Shown piece after piece: positions 62,501-64,000 of a stretch of 64,000 nt of DNA; within the stretch, counting starts at the first letter, position 1, and the number at the start of each line of letters is the position of its first letter. Under the pieces are notes generated by a model that was not told the origin of the DNA, did no database searches, and was given only the letters and a program-made list of their open reading frames with translations. The position numbers were made by a program, and so were the translations under genes. The stretch comes from Pseudomonadaceae bacterium SI-3 (GTDB lineage Bacteria; Pseudomonadota; Gammaproteobacteria; Pseudomonadales; Pseudomonadaceae): contig CP026511.1 of the NCBI GenBank assembly GCA_004010935.1, positions 2,604,001 through 2,668,000 on the forward strand, in the 5' to 3' direction.

Positions 62501-64000
62501 CTACATCCGGAAACGGCGTACCAGTCCGTTCAACCCCACCGCCAGGCGCGACAGTTCCTGCGTCGCCACACTGGTCTGCTGGGCGCCAGCGGACGTTTGC
62601 ACCGAGAGTTCGCGAATGCTGACCAGGTTCCGGTCAATTTCACGGGCGACTTGCGCCTGCTCCTCAGAGGCACTGGCGATAACCAGGTTGCGCTCGTTGA
62701 TTCCGGCCACCGTCTCGGCAATCCGCGCCAGGGCAACCCCTGCAGCCTCGGCTTTATCGAGCGTGCCCTGAGCGCGAGAGGCACCTTGTTGCAATGCTTC
62801 AACCGTCAGCGTCGTGCCGTTCTGGATGCTGCCAATCATCGACTCGATCTCGCGGGTCGACTCCCCGGTGCGCTTCGCCAGCGCTCGCACTTCGTCCGCC
62901 ACAACGGCGAATCCACGACCGGCATCTCCGGCGCGCGCAGCTTCAATGGCCGCGTTGAGCGCGAGCAGGTTGGTTTGTTCGGCAACGGCGCGGATCACAT
63001 CCAGCACTCGAGTGATGTTGTGGGTCTGATTGGCCAGATCGCCGGCACGTGCCGAAGCGCTGACCACGTCGTCCGCCAACGCCTGGATCGACGCGATGGC
63101 GTCTTCAAGCTGTTTGCGTCCCTGCTGGGCCGACTCGCTCGACGCCCGCGACGCCTCAGAGGTCGACACCGCGTTGCTGGCTACCTCTTCGACCGCACAA
63201 GTCATTTCATTCACCGCCGTGGCGGCCTGTTCAATCTGGTCGTTCTGCCTTTGCAGGCCCTCGGTACTGTCCAGCATGACAGCGCTCATCTCTTCCGCCG
63301 AGGCCGTCAGCACATGGGCCGAGTCGTTGATTTGGCCAATGATATCGCGCAGGTTGGTCTGCATTTCGCTCAGCGAGGTCAGCAGCTCGGTGGCTTCATC
63401 ATGGCCATCGACATGCACATCATGCGTCAGGTCTCCTTTGGCAATCTGATTAGAAACAGCGACCGCCCGGCGCATGGGCCGCACGATACTGGCGGTCAAC
63501 AGCACGGCCAACGCTACGGTGAAGATCAGCGCAACGAGGATCACCAACGCGATCACGATCTGAGCTTTTTGGTAAACGGCAGTGGCCGCCTCTACAGCAT
63601 GGTGAGCGCCCTCTTCGTTGAAGGATCGAAGCTTCGACAAGGCCTGCTCGAACTGGTGGCTCAGCTCGGTAACCCGCGCGTTAGCCGTGGCGATCTGCTC
63701 AGCGCTCGCGTTGCTATCCATCACGCGCTGCCGTTCCTGAAGCGCCTTGGGATAGGTCGCGTATACCTCTTTGACGACGCCAAACGTACGAGCCTCGTCA
63801 GGGTCGGAAATGTGGCTTTCGTAACGAACCATCAGCTGACCGATCTCATTCATTGCAGCAGCGATTTGCTCACCACTCTTACGAAGCGTTTCGGCATCGT
63901 GAAAGGCAAGCTGACGCATGGACTCGATCCGTACGTGAGCGAAGTGCAACGCCATGTCGTCTGCGGCTGCCTGGCTTGGCATCCAGTCGGAGTCGATTTC
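62501..64000 (-). CDS. Methyl-accepting chemotaxis protein (N-terminus outside window)
   Basis: At least 500 residues of an inner-membrane chemoreceptor; the frame remains open to the window edge, so the first membrane segment and start lie outside. Visible are the second half of a four-helix-bundle periplasmic domain, a membrane helix ([23 protein letters not shown]), a HAMP domain ([20 protein letters not shown]) and the long signalling hairpin. The conserved tip is [24 protein letters not shown] then [15 protein letters not shown]. It ends without a CheR-docking pentapeptide (LVRRFRM). Ligand unknown; location next to liu genes may be chance. Confidence 0.93.
   Translation of the reverse strand, partial: EIDSDWMPSQAAADDMALHFAHVRIESMRQLAFHDAETLRKSGEQIAAAMNEIGQLMVRYESHISDPDEARTFGVVKEVYATYPKALQERQRVMDSNASAEQIATANARVTELSHQFEQALSKLRSFNEEGAHHAVEAATAVYQKAQIVIALVILVALIFTVALAVLLTASIVRPMRRAVAVSNQIAKGDLTHDVHVDGHDEATELLTSLSEMQTNLRDIIGQINDSAHVLTASAEEMSAVMLDSTEGLQRQNDQIEQAATAVNEMTCAVEEVASNAVSTSEASRASSESAQQGRKQLEDAIASIQALADDVVSASARAGDLANQTHNITRVLDVIRAVAEQTNLLALNAAIEAARAGDAGRGFAVVADEVRALAKRTGESTREIESMIGSIQNGTTLTVEALQQGASRAQGTLDKAEAAGVALARIAETVAGINERNLVIASASEEQAQVAREIDRNLVSIRELSVQTSAGAQQTSVATQELSRLAVGLNGLVRRFRM

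Overview
The window looks like a chromosomal segment of a Pseudomonas of the stutzeri group (Stutzerimonas). I infer this from the high GC, the Pseudomonas-type REP palindromes (TGTAGGAGC...GCTGGCGATC paired with GATCGCGAGCGAGCTCGCTCCTAC-like units), the GGTGGGCTGAAGCCCACC hairpins, an OprD porin, and liu and mms genes in pseudomonad-like order. No rRNA, tRNA, phage, transposase or CRISPR array was found.

Region 1 (1-22 kb) is a nitrogen-themed locus broken up by accessory DNA. It begins inside an SsuC/SsuB-type ABC transporter (permease, then ATPase, overlapping ATGA). The 3' end of the ATPase gene appears three times (1089-1505, 3346-3763, 10278-10487). Cargo lies between the copies: an HWE histidine kinase with a single-domain response regulator; then a four-cassette integron array without integrase (4082-7511, AT-rich, attC sites resolved to the base) and a CHASE-PAS-PAS-GGDEF cyclase. 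Next come an ammonium-transporter/PAS/GGDEF/EAL fusion with a sigma-54-type promoter, a MetX-like hydrolase, a GlnT-type ligase, a periplasmic binding protein, a TetR regulator, an orphan curlin-repeat protein, and a second HWE kinase/receiver pair.

Region 2 (22-30 kb) holds valine/branched-acyl-CoA catabolism: mmsA, mmsB, 3-hydroxyisobutyryl-CoA hydrolase, an acyl-CoA dehydrogenase, an acyl-CoA synthetase and an alpha-methylacyl-CoA racemase (CaiB family).

Region 3 (30-40.5 kb) repeats the architecture of region 1. The intact caiB-type gene is followed by cargo, a partial copy of caiB, more cargo, and a decayed caiB remnant. The first cargo is a pyridoxal-phosphate island: two aminotransferases, pyridoxal kinase PdxY, two MocR/PtsJ-type PLP-binding regulators, a glutamine amidotransferase, a MOSC protein and an unknown 86-residue protein. 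The second cargo is a CPA2 cation/H+ antiporter.

Region 4 (40.5-64 kb) completes branched-chain degradation: an isoleucine-type set (acyl-CoA dehydrogenase, thiolase, SDR dehydrogenase, enoyl-CoA hydratase), a 135-bp-period REP array, overlapping LysR and AraC regulators, a Liv-type ABC importer with OprD porin and acyl-CoA synthetase, and liuABCD for leucine. A palindrome resembling the LiuR site lies upstream of liuA. A chemotaxis receptor runs off the right end.

Taken together, regions 2 and 4 would import branched-chain acids, activate them to CoA esters, correct the 2-methyl stereochemistry and oxidise them. The strongest unexplained signal is the repeated use, at two unrelated loci, of duplicated gene 3' ends as boundaries of inserted modules.
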